From an uncultured Prevotellaceae bacterium (GTDB taxonomy: Bacteria; Bacteroidota; Bacteroidia; Bacteroidales; Muribaculaceae), in assembly GCA_900318065.1 (NCBI GenBank), contig ONIY01000014.1, positions 1-51,727 on the forward strand: a stretch of 51,727 bases of DNA, written 5' to 3'. Positions 19,080 to 27,091 of this stretch are shown here, piece by piece. A program made the translations under genes and the position numbers. The notes below the pieces were generated by a model that was not told where the DNA came from, made no database searches, and saw only the letters and a list, made by a program, of their open reading frames with translations. How positions within the stretch are numbered: position 1 is the first letter of the stretch; every line of letters starts with the position of its first letter.

Positions 19080-19316
19080 ATGGAATCGATTGGTATTTAC
19101 GCATTGATGGCTCTAGGCATTGGGCTGGCGTGTGGCATTATCACTAATGTCATCATCAAGATTGTGCGCCGGCGTCGTGCCACTGCCAACTCGCCCGACG
19201 ACTTTGACGAGGATGACTACAGCAACAATTTCCTCATGTTCAGTCTGGGATTTACTGTGGTAGCGTTCATTGTCATCTGCTTTGCAACAGGGCTTTTCGA
19301 AAAAATTGGTTATTAA
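19080..19316 (+). CDS. Small two-helix membrane protein
   Basis: 78 residues, not recognised. Two predicted membrane helices (about 5-27, IGIYALMALGIGLACGIITN; and about 51-72, FLMFSLGFTVVAFIVICFAT) are joined by a loop that is basic (KIVRRRR) then acidic (DDFDEDDY). ATG 19080 follows AT-rich sequence after the repeat tract. The frame, codon use and helix pattern support a real small gene, but no function can be given. Confidence 0.6.
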   Translation: MESIGIYALMALGIGLACGIITNVIIKIVRRRRATANSPDDFDEDDYSNNFLMFSLGFTVVAFIVICFATGLFEKIGY

Positions 19317-19380
19317 TCATCTAAACATTATTGCCTATTAAGCATTATTACTCCTTTTTGAAATTTTGAAATAGTAAAGT

Positions 19381-19493
19381 CGGGCGGCAAGAGACCGTCG
19401 GCACAACCAGGCAAGGACGCAAGAAATCCTTGCAAGTGTCTCATGCGGCTATTTGTCGATAACAAATTAGGATGGTAAGCCCCAAGGCGTGCC
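19381..19493 (+). ncRNA. Candidate structured RNA, unassigned
   Basis: Gene-free stretch with more pairing than its surroundings. Hairpin GCAAGGA/TCCTTGC (19411-19417 / 19427-19433) is enclosed by GAGAC/GTCTC (19391-19395 / 19438-19442); a second hairpin ATTTGT/ACAAAT (19451-19456 / 19462-19467) may be extended by GGCT/AGCC (19447-19450 / 19478-19481); GGCAC/GTGCC (19400-19404 / 19489-19493) crosses the enclosing stem, giving a pseudoknot. Strand is assumed from the flanking genes. No known family was recognised. Confidence 0.35.
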
Positions 19494-19515
19494 ACTTAAC
19501 TTTGTGTCCCCCCCC

Positions 19516-19601
19516 CCGGAACTTCCGGAAATCCCGGAACCTCCGGAAAAAAACTGAAAGCTGAAAACTGAAAACTGGCAACTGAAAACTGGCAACTGAA
19601 A
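19516..19601. repeat. CCGGAANNN nonamers followed by ACTGNNN heptamers
   Basis: Four nonamers (19516-19551) then seven heptamers (19553-19601), directly after a run of ten C (19508-19517). The last heptamer ends on the A of the downstream ATG, so the translation start region of the flavin-reductase-like gene is made of repeat words. Inverted, the same pair of word families occurs at 36556-36662. Confidence 0.88.
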
Positions 19602-20170
19602 TGAAGCAAAACTGGAGACCTGGAACGATGATTTATCCGCTGCCAGCGGTGCTGGTGTCGTGTGGGGCTACTCCCAGCGAGTACAACCTTTTTACTGCAG
19701 CGTGGACGGGCACGATATGCAGCGACCCTGCCATGTGTTATGTGTCGATAAGGCGGGAGCGTTACAGCCACGACATCATTGAGCGAAACATGGCGTTTAC
19801 CATCAACCTCACCAATGAGGAACTGGCTCGCGCTACCGACTGGTGCGGTGTGCGCTCGGGACGCGACTTCAACAAGTGGAAGGAAATGAACCTCACCCCC
19901 GTGAAGGGAGTGAAAGTGGCTGCGCCCTACATCGAGGAGGCTCCCGTGAGCATTGAGTGCGTGGTCAAGGACATCATGCGGCTGGGCACTCACGACATGT
20001 TTATTGCCCAGGTGCTTAACGTGATTGCCGACGACCGCTTTATCGACCCCACCACTGGTGCCCTCGACCTCAAGGAGGCAGGCCTTATCACCTACTGCCA
20101 CGGCCACTACTACCGCCTGGGCGAGGAGATAGGCCACTTTGGGTGGACAGTGCGCAAGAAGTCGAAGTAA
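19601..20170 (+). CDS. Flavin reductase-like FMN-binding protein
   Basis: 189 residues, cytosolic. Features of the flavin reductase-like (flavoredoxin) split-barrel family: early YPLPAVLVSCGATPSEYNLF, then WTGTICSDPAMCYVSIRRER, YSHDIIERNMAFTINLTNEE, a Cys in TDWCGVRSGRDFNKW, and VVKDIMRLGTHDMFIAQVLN. Such proteins bind FMN and either reduce free flavin or act as redox partners. Start at ATG 19601 because sequence upstream is tandem repeat. Electron donor and substrate cannot be inferred. It is followed after 37 nt by the LOG-family gene, possibly one transcript. Confidence 0.82.
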   Translation: MKQNWRPGTMIYPLPAVLVSCGATPSEYNLFTAAWTGTICSDPAMCYVSIRRERYSHDIIERNMAFTINLTNEELARATDWCGVRSGRDFNKWKEMNLTPVKGVKVAAPYIEEAPVSIECVVKDIMRLGTHDMFIAQVLNVIADDRFIDPTTGALDLKEAGLITYCHGHYYRLGEEIGHFGWTVRKKSK

Positions 20171-20207
20171 TGGCATTTTCCCTCTAATTGATAAAACACC
20201 TGTATAT

Positions 20208-21192
20208 ATGATATCTAAAGTCGATTTAATCAGCGCTGACAATCTGGTAGAGTATGTTAAGTCGGTGCCATTTGATGTGAGCCACTCAAGTCTGTATAAT
20301 GCCGCCGAACTCTATGAAGGCTATGATCCCCGATAAGCCAGAGACGTTTTGCGATTGTTTTGACTCGATAATCTATCGCCATTATCTCGCTACGGGTAAG
20401 CAAACCAGCGACATCAGGGAATCGATGGCGCGCACGCTGCACGATCATGCAATCTATGTGGCTCTGGGCGAGTTCTTCCGTGTCCATGGCTATCTGCATT
20501 GTGTGGGAGTCATGGGTGGGCACGCTTTGCTCAGGACCGACGACATGTACAGGCATGTTGCCTTCTTGGCTAAACGCCTCACCGAGCATGGCTTCTTCAT
20601 GCTCAGCGGCGGCGGGCCAGGGGCAATGGAGGCCACTCACCTGGGAGCATGGATGGCAGGACGCACCCACGGCGAGTTGGACGACGCTCTGCGAATATTG
20701 GCTGTGGCACCCCTGTTCAGTGACCCAGGATGGCTCCCTACGGCATTTGAGGTGATGAACCGCTATCCTCAAGAGAAATACCAGAGTCTGGGCCTACCCA
20801 CTTGGCTCTACGGGCACGAGCCTTCCACGCCCTTTGCCACTCACATTGCCAAGTTCTTTGAAAACAGCATCCGCGAGAACTATATTCTCACATTGCCTTT
20901 TGGAGGTGTCATTTACACCCCTGGCAGTGCTGGAACCATTCAGGAGGTTTTCCAGGATGCAGTGCAGAATCATTATCTCTCGTTTGGATTCTCCAGCCCA
21001 ATGATATTTCTCGGCTCCAAGTTCTGGACCGAGGAAGTGCCGCTGTATCAGTTAATCGTGAAGATGATGGAAAAAGGAAAATACAAGAACCTGAACCTCA
21101 CACTCACCGACGACTTTGATGAAGTCATGCAACGGCTGCTCGATTTCCAGGAACTCACCAAAGCCCATCCCGAGGATTTCTGCCTGAAATGA
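20208..21192 (+). pseudogene. LOG-family (lysine decarboxylase-like) gene with one-base frameshift
   Basis: Two frames together make one normal protein. Frame 1 (20208-20336) encodes MISKVDLISADNLVEYVKSV ... LYEGYDPR and stops; frame 2 (in phase from about 20332 to 21192) continues DKPETFCDCFDSIIYRHYLA. Dropping one C from CCCC at 20328-20331 joins them as EGYDPDKPETF. The body has LOG Rossmann-fold marks: VGVMGGHALLRTD, MLSGGGPGAMEATHLGAWMA and PGSAGTIQEVFQDA (the PGGxGTxxE region, altered here). Relatives hydrolyse nucleoside 5'-monophosphates (cytokinin-type activity). It may be a true mutation, a sequencing error or +1 recoding at CCC-CGA. If only frame 2 is translated, the protein lacks its N-terminal ~40 residues. 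Confidence 0.75.
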
Positions 21193-21346
21193 AATGGAGG
21201 CGGCTGGAAACTCGTGCAGAATAAAAACCACTAATTAAACAGATTAATAGGATTACTTAATCGTCTGAAATACAGAATGATAAAGATGTGTATAGTCTGT
21301 TTGATTTGAAAATTCTGTGGTTCATTTACTTTTGCATCACCTTCAA

Positions 21347-23812
21347 CTATGACGGGTCTACGTCGAAGTAGAGCCGTGTTGAGCGCATGCGGCTGTCGGC
21401 GGCGAGGAGTTGCTCATAGATGTCACGCAAGATTTTCTTTACTTTTACCATCGAGGCAGTGAGTTCCATCTTGAGGACTATCTGGCGGATGTACATGGTC
21501 TGCACTCTTGCCACCAGGGGCGCCTCGGGTCCCAGCACGCGCTGCCCAAAGACTTGCCTGAGCATGTTGCTGTAGCGCAGTGCCATCTCGAGCACCACGT
21601 CGTCCTGCTTGTGCTTGAGATAGATGTTTATAATCTTGGTGAATGGCGGGTAGCCAAACTTCTCACGGTCGGCAATCTCCTGGTTGTAGAATCCCTTGTA
21701 ATCGTGCTTGACAACGCGCTCTATCACTGGATGGTTGGGGTCGCTGGTCTGGATGAGCACCTTGCCTTGCTTGTGGGCTCGGCCGGCACGTCCTGCCACT
21801 TGCTCCATCATGTTGAAGGCGCGCTCGCTGCTGCGAAAGTCGGGGAAGTGTATCATGGTGTCGGCATTGAGGATGCCCACGATGCTCACCGCGTCGAAGT
21901 CAAGGCCTTTGGTAACCATCTGCGTGCCAACGAGGATGCTTGTCTTGTGCTGCGAGAACTCGTTGATGATGCGGTCGTAGCTGGCTTTGTTGCGTGTGGT
22001 GTCGAGATCCATGCGTGAGATTTTCTCGCCAGGGAACACCTTGTCGATTTCGTCCTCGATGCGCTCGGTGCCGTAGCCCACCACCTCAATCGACGCGCTG
22101 CCGCATGCCGGGCACACGGTGGGCAGCGTGATGGTGTGGCCGCAATAATGGCATGTGAGGGTCTCGACGCGGCGGTGATAGGTGAGTGACACGTCGCAGT
22201 TAATACAGGTGGGCACCCAGGCGCATTGTTTGCATCGCACCATGGGGGCATAGCCGCGACGGTTCTGGAAGAGTATCACTTGTTCATTGCCCTTGAGTGC
22301 CTTGCGACTCTCGTCGACGAGTTCTTGCGAGAACATCCCGTTCATCTCGTGTTTTTTCCATGCCTTCTTCAGGTCGATGAGCTGCACCTGTGGCATCTTG
22401 ATGTCGCCATAGCGTGTGGTGAGTTCCACCAGTCCATAGCGGCCGGTGAGGGCCTTGTGATAGGTGTCGATGGCGGGTGTGGCCGAGCCCAGCACGGTCT
22501 TTGCCCCGTGCATGTGGGCGAGCAGGATTGCTGTGTCGCGCCCGTTGTAGCGCGGTGCGGGGTCTTGCTGCTTGTAGCTGCTGTCGTGCTCTTCGTCGAC
22601 GATAACAAGGCCTAGCTTGCTGTAGGGCAGGAACACGCTCGAGCGCACACCTATTATCACGCAAGGCTCGCTGGTGGTGAGCAGTTTCTTCCAGATGTCG
22701 ACGCGCTCGTTGTCGCTGAACTTGCTGTGGTAGATGAGCAACCGCTCGCCAAAGACTCGCTGCAGGCGCTGGGTGAGCTGGGTGGTGAGGGCAATCTCGG
22801 GCACGAGGTACAGCACCTGCTTGCCCAGCTGGAGGGCGTCGTTGATAAGGTGCATGTAGATTGATGTCTTGCCGCTTGAGGTGACGCCGTGCAGCAAGGT
22901 CACGGCCTTGTCGTTGAGGCTGTTGTGCAGCTGCTTGTAGGCAGTATCTTGTGCTGGCGACAGGGTGGGGAGGTCGACGAGCCCAGTGCCAAGCATCTCA
23001 AAGCGGTTGATCTCGCGCTTGTAGATTTCAAAGATGCCGTTTTTGCGTGCTGCGGCGAGCACTGGTTGGGTGCATCCCGAGCGCTTGAGCAGTTCTTCTT
23101 GGGTTACTTCTATCACCGGCTTGCTTCGTTGCAGCCAGTGTGAGAGGTCGAGGTAGGCGAGCAGCAGTTGCTCTTGTTTCTTGGCACGATGCACTTTGTC
23201 GAAGAAGGCGTGCAGTGCCTGTTCGTCGTCGCGCTCGATGGTGAGTCGCACGCAGGTCTCGGTCTTGGGGCGATAGTTGTCCATCACCTTTTCGGCAACA
23301 TGCACAGCGCCCTTGTCGAGCAGCCGGCTCACGATGCTCTCCACATTCTTGAAACCGGTGGCGCTGGAGAGTTCGGTGATCTGCACTTTGCCGCGCTGGT
23401 TGGTGAAGTCGAGGATTACTTTCTCGCGGTCGCTGAGCGAGCCGGGAGTTTCCTCTTCAAAGTCGGGGTTAGGGCTGATAAACGTCTCGCTCTCAACCTT
23501 CAGCCCGCTGGGAACAGCCGCCTTGTAAACTTCGCCCACGGTGCACAGGTAGTAATCGGCAATCCATTGCCAGAACTTGAGCTGGGGGTGGCGAAGCACT
23601 GGACCCTCGTCGAGCAAAGCGAGGATTTCCTTCACCTTATAGCCCTGTGGCTCAATGTCGTGGGTCATCACCACGATGGCAGTGTAGTACTTCTTGCGAC
23701 CAAATGGCACAAGCACACGATAACCCACCCCCACACTCAACGACGCGGGGATGCGGTAGGTGTAAGTGCCCTGAACCGCCAGGGGCAAAATTACTTCGGC
23801 AAACTGTGGCAT
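21347..23812 (-). CDS. priA: Primosomal protein N' (replication restart helicase PriA)
   Basis: 821 residues from ATG 23812 (MPQFAEVILPLAVQGTYTYR). A Met 12 codons upstream is rejected because it would lie inside the -33 region of the promoter. N-terminal DNA-binding domain, then Walker A GVTSSGKTS (about 307-315), DEEH box VIVDEEHDSSYKQQDPAPRY (about 400), and a zinc-binding cluster with paired cysteines (CKQCAWVPTCINC, CHYCG, CPACG; about 525-570), followed by the second helicase lobe (GTQMVTKGLDFDAVSIVGIL, QVAGRAGRAHKQG). Restarts stalled replication forks. It is convergent with the LOG-family gene; the nearly leaderless promoter is at 23818-23849. Confidence 0.97.
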   Translation of the reverse strand: MPQFAEVILPLAVQGTYTYRIPASLSVGVGYRVLVPFGRKKYYTAIVVMTHDIEPQGYKVKEILALLDEGPVLRHPQLKFWQWIADYYLCTVGEVYKAAVPSGLKVESETFISPNPDFEEETPGSLSDREKVILDFTNQRGKVQITELSSATGFKNVESIVSRLLDKGAVHVAEKVMDNYRPKTETCVRLTIERDDEQALHAFFDKVHRAKKQEQLLLAYLDLSHWLQRSKPVIEVTQEELLKRSGCTQPVLAAARKNGIFEIYKREINRFEMLGTGLVDLPTLSPAQDTAYKQLHNSLNDKAVTLLHGVTSSGKTSIYMHLINDALQLGKQVLYLVPEIALTTQLTQRLQRVFGERLLIYHSKFSDNERVDIWKKLLTTSEPCVIIGVRSSVFLPYSKLGLVIVDEEHDSSYKQQDPAPRYNGRDTAILLAHMHGAKTVLGSATPAIDTYHKALTGRYGLVELTTRYGDIKMPQVQLIDLKKAWKKHEMNGMFSQELVDESRKALKGNEQVILFQNRRGYAPMVRCKQCAWVPTCINCDVSLTYHRRVETLTCHYCGHTITLPTVCPACGSASIEVVGYGTERIEDEIDKVFPGEKISRMDLDTTRNKASYDRIINEFSQHKTSILVGTQMVTKGLDFDAVSIVGILNADTMIHFPDFRSSERAFNMMEQVAGRAGRAHKQGKVLIQTSDPNHPVIERVVKHDYKGFYNQEIADREKFGYPPFTKIINIYLKHKQDDVVLEMALRYSNMLRQVFGQRVLGPEAPLVARVQTMYIRQIVLKMELTASMVKVKKILRDIYEQLLAADSRMRSTRLYFDVDPS

Positions 23813-23817
23813 AGGTG

Positions 23818-23849
23818 CAAAGATACAATATTTTTCGCTAGCTGGCAAA
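23818..23849 (-). promoter_or_regulatory. priA promoter, almost abutting the start codon
   Basis: Minus strand: TTTG (23846-23849), 20 nt, TATCTTTG (23818-23825), a perfect match to the Bacteroidetes consensus. Only 5 nt separate the -7 box from the ATG at 23812, so the transcript should begin at or within a few bases of the start codon. Confidence 0.8.
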
Positions 23850-23857
23850 AAAAAGTT

Positions 23858-24664
23858 TTACTCGTCTTTGGGCAGTTCGGGTGGAAGGTCGGGAGGCAGC
23901 TCCTCGTAGCCTATCTCGATGGTGGGGGTGTGGGCGCTCGAGTGCTGCGGCAGCAGCATGGTGCGCTTGAGGCAGGCTCCCAGCCGCTTGGCCTGGGGCT
24001 TGAAGGTCTTGTAGGTGAGTATCCCTGAGATGGCGCCACCCAGCAGTGGCATAGCCTTGGTGAAGCCTTTCGACAGACTTCCCTTGGTGATTTTCAGCCC
24101 TATGTACTTGCCTATGCGACGCACGGCAGGGTAGAGCACACCATTGGTGAGGGCATACTCTGGCAGCTTCTTGATGAGTTGTTTTTTCAGTATCTCACCC
24201 AGTTCTTGCAGGGCTTTTACTGCCACGCCCACTCCTGTCATCACTCCCACAAAGATGGTGAGCATGTTCACCGCGCTTTGCGAGAGGCGGCCCTTGTCGT
24301 CGAGCAGGGTGGGGAAGCCGTAGACGTAGGCAAGTTTCTGGCCCAGCACGAGCACGTGGTAGTAGAACTGGGCAATGTCGGTGGGCACTGTTCCCAGCGC
24401 TGCCCATCCGCCGGGCATGCCCATGGCGGTAGAGAACAGGGTCACTTTCTTGGTGTGCGACTTGATACAGTCGGCAGCGATGCGGTCGAGGATTGGCTCA
24501 GGGATAACGCCCACTGTGCCACGCTCGATGGCTGCCTGAACTTGCTGCTCGGGGTAATATTTCTTGAGTTCTTCTTTGAGGAACTTCTGTCGGTCGACTG
24601 TTATTCCTGGCAGTTTGAGCGCAGCTGCCACCACCTTGTTCCATGCGTTGGTTTCCTTTGACAT
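23858..24664 (-). CDS. EcsC-like protein
   Basis: 268 residues. Resembles the EcsC family as I recall it: a conserved MGMPGGWAALGTVPTDIAQF followed by YYHVLVLGQKLAYVYGFPTL, with Gly-rich hydrophobic segments (MLTIFVGVMTGVGVAVKA, AMPLLGGAISGILTYKTF) that may be membrane-associated. It ends in a Pro/Glu tail (YEELPPDLPPELPKDE). EcsC proteins have no settled biochemical role. The gene ends about 45 nt upstream of the priA start, but priA has its own promoter inside that gap. A -7-like box TAGATTTG is at 24691-24698. Confidence 0.6.
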   Translation of the reverse strand: MSKETNAWNKVVAAALKLPGITVDRQKFLKEELKKYYPEQQVQAAIERGTVGVIPEPILDRIAADCIKSHTKKVTLFSTAMGMPGGWAALGTVPTDIAQFYYHVLVLGQKLAYVYGFPTLLDDKGRLSQSAVNMLTIFVGVMTGVGVAVKALQELGEILKKQLIKKLPEYALTNGVLYPAVRRIGKYIGLKITKGSLSKGFTKAMPLLGGAISGILTYKTFKPQAKRLGACLKRTMLLPQHSSAHTPTIEIGYEELPPDLPPELPKDE

Positions 24665-24812
24665 AATTCTATGGCATTGATATTGCGGTGCAAATCTAAT
24701 ACAAAACTTTTAATCCTGGCACTTATTTTCATTAATTTCACTAAAAGATGTCTTTACTCCTAAATAATGGTAAAGAATTTTAAACGTGATGTGCTATATT
24801 ATATAATGTGTG

Positions 24813-24820
24813 TAACTTTG
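24813..24820 (+). promoter_or_regulatory. -7 box of the SGNH hydrolase gene, nearly leaderless
   Basis: TAACTTTG followed by CGGC and then the ATG at 24825. No convincing -33 TTTG is present at the usual distance. The predicted transcription start falls on the start codon. Confidence 0.55.
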
Positions 24821-24824
24821 CGGC

Positions 24825-26078
24825 ATGAAAATCAGGACTACACTTGTGACAGTGATGCTGGCGTTGAGTGCACTTGCTGCGCTGGCACAGCCCCAGGGGG
24901 TTGACTCGGTGAACAATCGCATCATGCTCAATGGCGACGATTGGAGCATGATCTATGAGCAGCTGGAGCGCGGCAATGGCAAGTTCACGGTGGTGCACAT
25001 TGGCGACTCGCATGTGCAGCCGGGAATCATCAGCGACGAGGTTAGCAAGGCGATGCAACAGCACTATGGCAATGGCGGCAGGGGACTGATTTGTCCTCTG
25101 GCGCTTGCGGGAACTAATGCTCCAAGCGACTATGTGTTGAAGTCGAGCGCGGCAATCTCGGCGTCGAGCAGGCTCATCTCGCGCAACAAGCCCGCGGGAA
25201 TGGGAATGACGGGGGTGGCGGTGAAGTTTGCCGGTGGCAGCACCACGCTCACCATTGGCACCAAGCAGGAGGGCGATGACTTCGACCGAATCACTGTGTT
25301 TCATGCTGCTGGTCAGCCGTTTGAGGTGTCGCAGGATGGCTCGTCGCTCAAGGGCCGCCATGTGAGTGCTACGGCAAGCAGTTTCGACCTTAATGGCCTT
25401 ACCGATAGTGCTGCGTTGCGCTTGCGCGGCGATGGCGCGCTCTATGGCATCCGCCTTCTCAACAGGCGGCCGGGCGTGGTGGTCGACTGCATTGGCAACA
25501 ACGGTGCCACTTTTTCTAGCTACCTGCACATCGATGGCTTTGCGCAGCAACTCAAAGACCTTGACCCTCAGTTGGTAATCATCTCGCTGGGCACCAACGA
25601 GGCCTATGGCAACTACTCCTCGCTCGAGAGCAATATCGACAGGCTCATAACCTCCATCAAGCGAGAGTGCCCCGGTGCTAAGTTCCTGCTCACCACTCCG
25701 CTGGAGACGCACAAGAAAGGCGCTCGTGGATATGTGGTGCAAGGCGGCATTGCTGGCGTGAGGGACATTATCATGCGCTATGCACTCAAGCACAAGATTG
25801 CCGTGTGGGATTTCTATAGCGTGGCAGGAGGAAAGGGCGCGGCAGCATGGTGGCTCAAGGTGAAATACATGAGCAGCGACCATCTGCACCTGCTCAACAG
25901 GGGCTACCACTACATGGGCAGCCTCCTCGCCCAGGCACTGCTCAAAACCATCTCTACCAATGACTCAGGCGAGATGATCCCCTCCAATGATGCCGAGGAG
26001 ATGCACCCAGCGAAAGATAAAGACGACATAATTCCCGTCAGTGATGATGAAGAGGCGCATCCCGCGAGCAACGAGTAA
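24825..26078 (+). CDS. Secreted SGNH/GDSL-type hydrolase
   Basis: 417 residues with a signal peptide ending ALAALAQ. Catalytic blocks of the SGNH fold: VVHIGDSHVQPG (nucleophile Ser in GDS, about residue 59), NNGATF (Asn/Gly block), IISLGTNEAYG (oxyanion Asn) and SSDHLHLLNRGYHYMG (the Asp-His pair). A beta-rich insert of about 100 residues lies between the first blocks, as in two-domain acyl esterases acting on polysaccharides or peptidoglycan. The last ~45 residues are a repetitive acidic tail (variations on 'DAEEMHPA' and 'DDEEAHPA'), unusual for the family. Probably an exported carbohydrate or peptidoglycan acylesterase; substrate unknown. Confidence 0.85.
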   Translation: MKIRTTLVTVMLALSALAALAQPQGVDSVNNRIMLNGDDWSMIYEQLERGNGKFTVVHIGDSHVQPGIISDEVSKAMQQHYGNGGRGLICPLALAGTNAPSDYVLKSSAAISASSRLISRNKPAGMGMTGVAVKFAGGSTTLTIGTKQEGDDFDRITVFHAAGQPFEVSQDGSSLKGRHVSATASSFDLNGLTDSAALRLRGDGALYGIRLLNRRPGVVVDCIGNNGATFSSYLHIDGFAQQLKDLDPQLVIISLGTNEAYGNYSSLESNIDRLITSIKRECPGAKFLLTTPLETHKKGARGYVVQGGIAGVRDIIMRYALKHKIAVWDFYSVAGGKGAAAWWLKVKYMSSDHLHLLNRGYHYMGSLLAQALLKTISTNDSGEMIPSNDAEEMHPAKDKDDIIPVSDDEEAHPASNE

Positions 26079-26121
26079 AGCATCAAAGCAAGAAATAGCG
26101 TAAAAGAATGTAATTTTTTCG

Positions 26122-26146
26122 GACAAAAGGGACGGTTCTTTTTGTC
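26122..26146 (+). repeat. REP-like hairpin copy 1
   Basis: GACAAAA / TTTTTGTC stem around a loop containing GGGACGGTTC; same loop and orientation as the copies at 26221-26263 and 26632-26668, but with a shorter stem (one arm has diverged to GTCAGA). It also lies 44 nt after the SGNH gene, so may act as a terminator. Confidence 0.75.
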
Positions 26147-26220
26147 AGATTTTTGTCCTTTTTTCGACTTTTCAACCAGAAAACTGGGGGTTTAGTTCTC
26201 TTTTTGACCAATTAAGGCTT

Positions 26221-26263
26221 AAAAATTCGGACAAAAGGGACGGTTCTTTTTGTCCGAATTTTT
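26221..26263 (+). repeat. REP-like hairpin copy 2
   Basis: Perfect 16-bp stem (26221-26236 / 26248-26263, core TTCGGACAAAA / TTTTGTCCGAA) with an 11-nt loop GGGACGGTTCT. Such GGGACGGTT hairpins are reminiscent of REP sequences moved by Y1 (RAYT) transposases; no transposase gene is in the window. Confidence 0.85.
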
Positions 26264-26277
26264 GGGGGGAGGGAAGG

Positions 26278-26402
26278 CAGCCTGGCCGTAGGCCAGAACG
26301 TCCCCAGAGGGGACGAAGTGACTTAACCTCACGGCGCGTACCCCAGAGGGGTGCGTGGCGTGAGGATTGAGCACACCAACTCACAAATGGACCCCGAAGG
26401 GG
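26278..26402 (-). repeat. Multi-hairpin repeat element, copy A (inverted)
   Basis: Read on the minus strand it matches copy B (26451-26600) and copy C (51361-51500): CACGCCACGCACCCCT, GGGGTACGCGCCG, TTCG then CCCC hairpin, TGGCCTACGGCCA. It consists of consecutive small stems (CCCC-GGGG, GTCCCC-GGGGAC, TGGCC-GGCCA). Apparent reading frames across it are by-products of this structure. Confidence 0.75.
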
Positions 26403-26450
26403 GCCAACACTTGCTGGCAGCGAATGGTATGAGAACAAACTCACACGACT

Positions 26451-26600
26451 GATGTTGTTGACCCTCTACGAGGCTCATAATAAGGAAGTGGACACACAAT
26501 GCCCCACGCCACGCACCCCTTCGGGGTACGCGCCGCGGGGTTGTTTCATTTCGCCCCCTTCTGGGACGCTGTGGCCTGCGGCCACTTCGCCACTCATGGT
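26451..26600 (+). repeat. Multi-hairpin repeat element, copy B
   Basis: Begins GATGTTGTTGACCCTCTAC, shared almost exactly with copy C at 51361, and continues with ATGCCCCACGCC, ACCCCTTCGGGGTACGCGCC, a CCCCCTTCTGGG hairpin and TGGCCTGCGGCCA. With copy A it forms a large imperfect inverted repeat about 320 bp across, bracketed by REP-like hairpins 2 and 3. Confidence 0.78.
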
Positions 26601-26631
26601 GTTGATGAGTTTTTTTCCTGCATGCCGCCTC

Positions 26632-26668
26632 AATTCGGACAAAAGGGACGGTTCTTTTTGTCCGAATT
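26632..26668 (+). repeat. REP-like hairpin copy 3
   Basis: 13-bp perfect stem (26632-26644 / 26656-26668) with the same GGGACGGTTCT loop as copy 2. The following 26669-27051 contains no gene; small stem-loops are visible at 26817-26835 (GGGCTT / GAAGCCC) and around 26840-26855 (AGTCC / GGACT followed by TTT). Confidence 0.85.
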
Positions 26669-27051
26669 TTTAGGTTTATTTGCACTATTGGGAATTATTC
26701 TTTCCCACTCTCTTGTTTTCCGTTGTCTTGAATAGTTTTATTGGTGTCAGATAAAAATCTGTCAAATCCTCATAATTAACTGACAATAAGCTTATAACTG
26801 TTGTTTGTCGTTATTGGGGCTTACTTTGAAGCCCGTATCAGTCCTAACGGACTTTTATCGGACATTAATAGAATAGTTTAAACTTTTGCGGGTTTATGGA
26901 GTCATAGAGTTAAAGCAGGCGGCATGCTGTTTTCCTCAAGGGTGGTGCTCTTTTGAGGACATTTTGCCGGCATCCAGTCGAGGCTCGGGAGGCAAAGGCT
27001 CGGGCTTCTCGGAAAGCAAAGGCGAAAAAATATTAAAAATTGCGTTGCCAG

Positions 27052-27082
27052 TTTGCTTTTTCAATAAATTGAAGTAACTTTG
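27052..27082 (+). promoter_or_regulatory. Promoter of the mini-CTD / sulfatase operon
   Basis: TTTG (27052-27055), 19 nt, TAACTTTG (27075-27082), followed by CAAGTTGA; ATG at 27092. Confidence 0.78.
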
Positions 27083-27091
27083 CAAGTTGAA

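Noticed and set aside
19400-19493. Cyclic-di-GMP-I riboswitch, suggested by GGCACAACC, GGACGCAAG and GATGGTAAGCC in order
   Set aside because: The distance between the first two words is too short for the required GAAA-capped stem, and the second receptor helix is not formed.
26172-26735. Overlapping open frames on both strands in the gene-free kilobase
   Set aside because: They coincide with the multi-hairpin element and REP hairpins; the residues are low-complexity and have no start signals.
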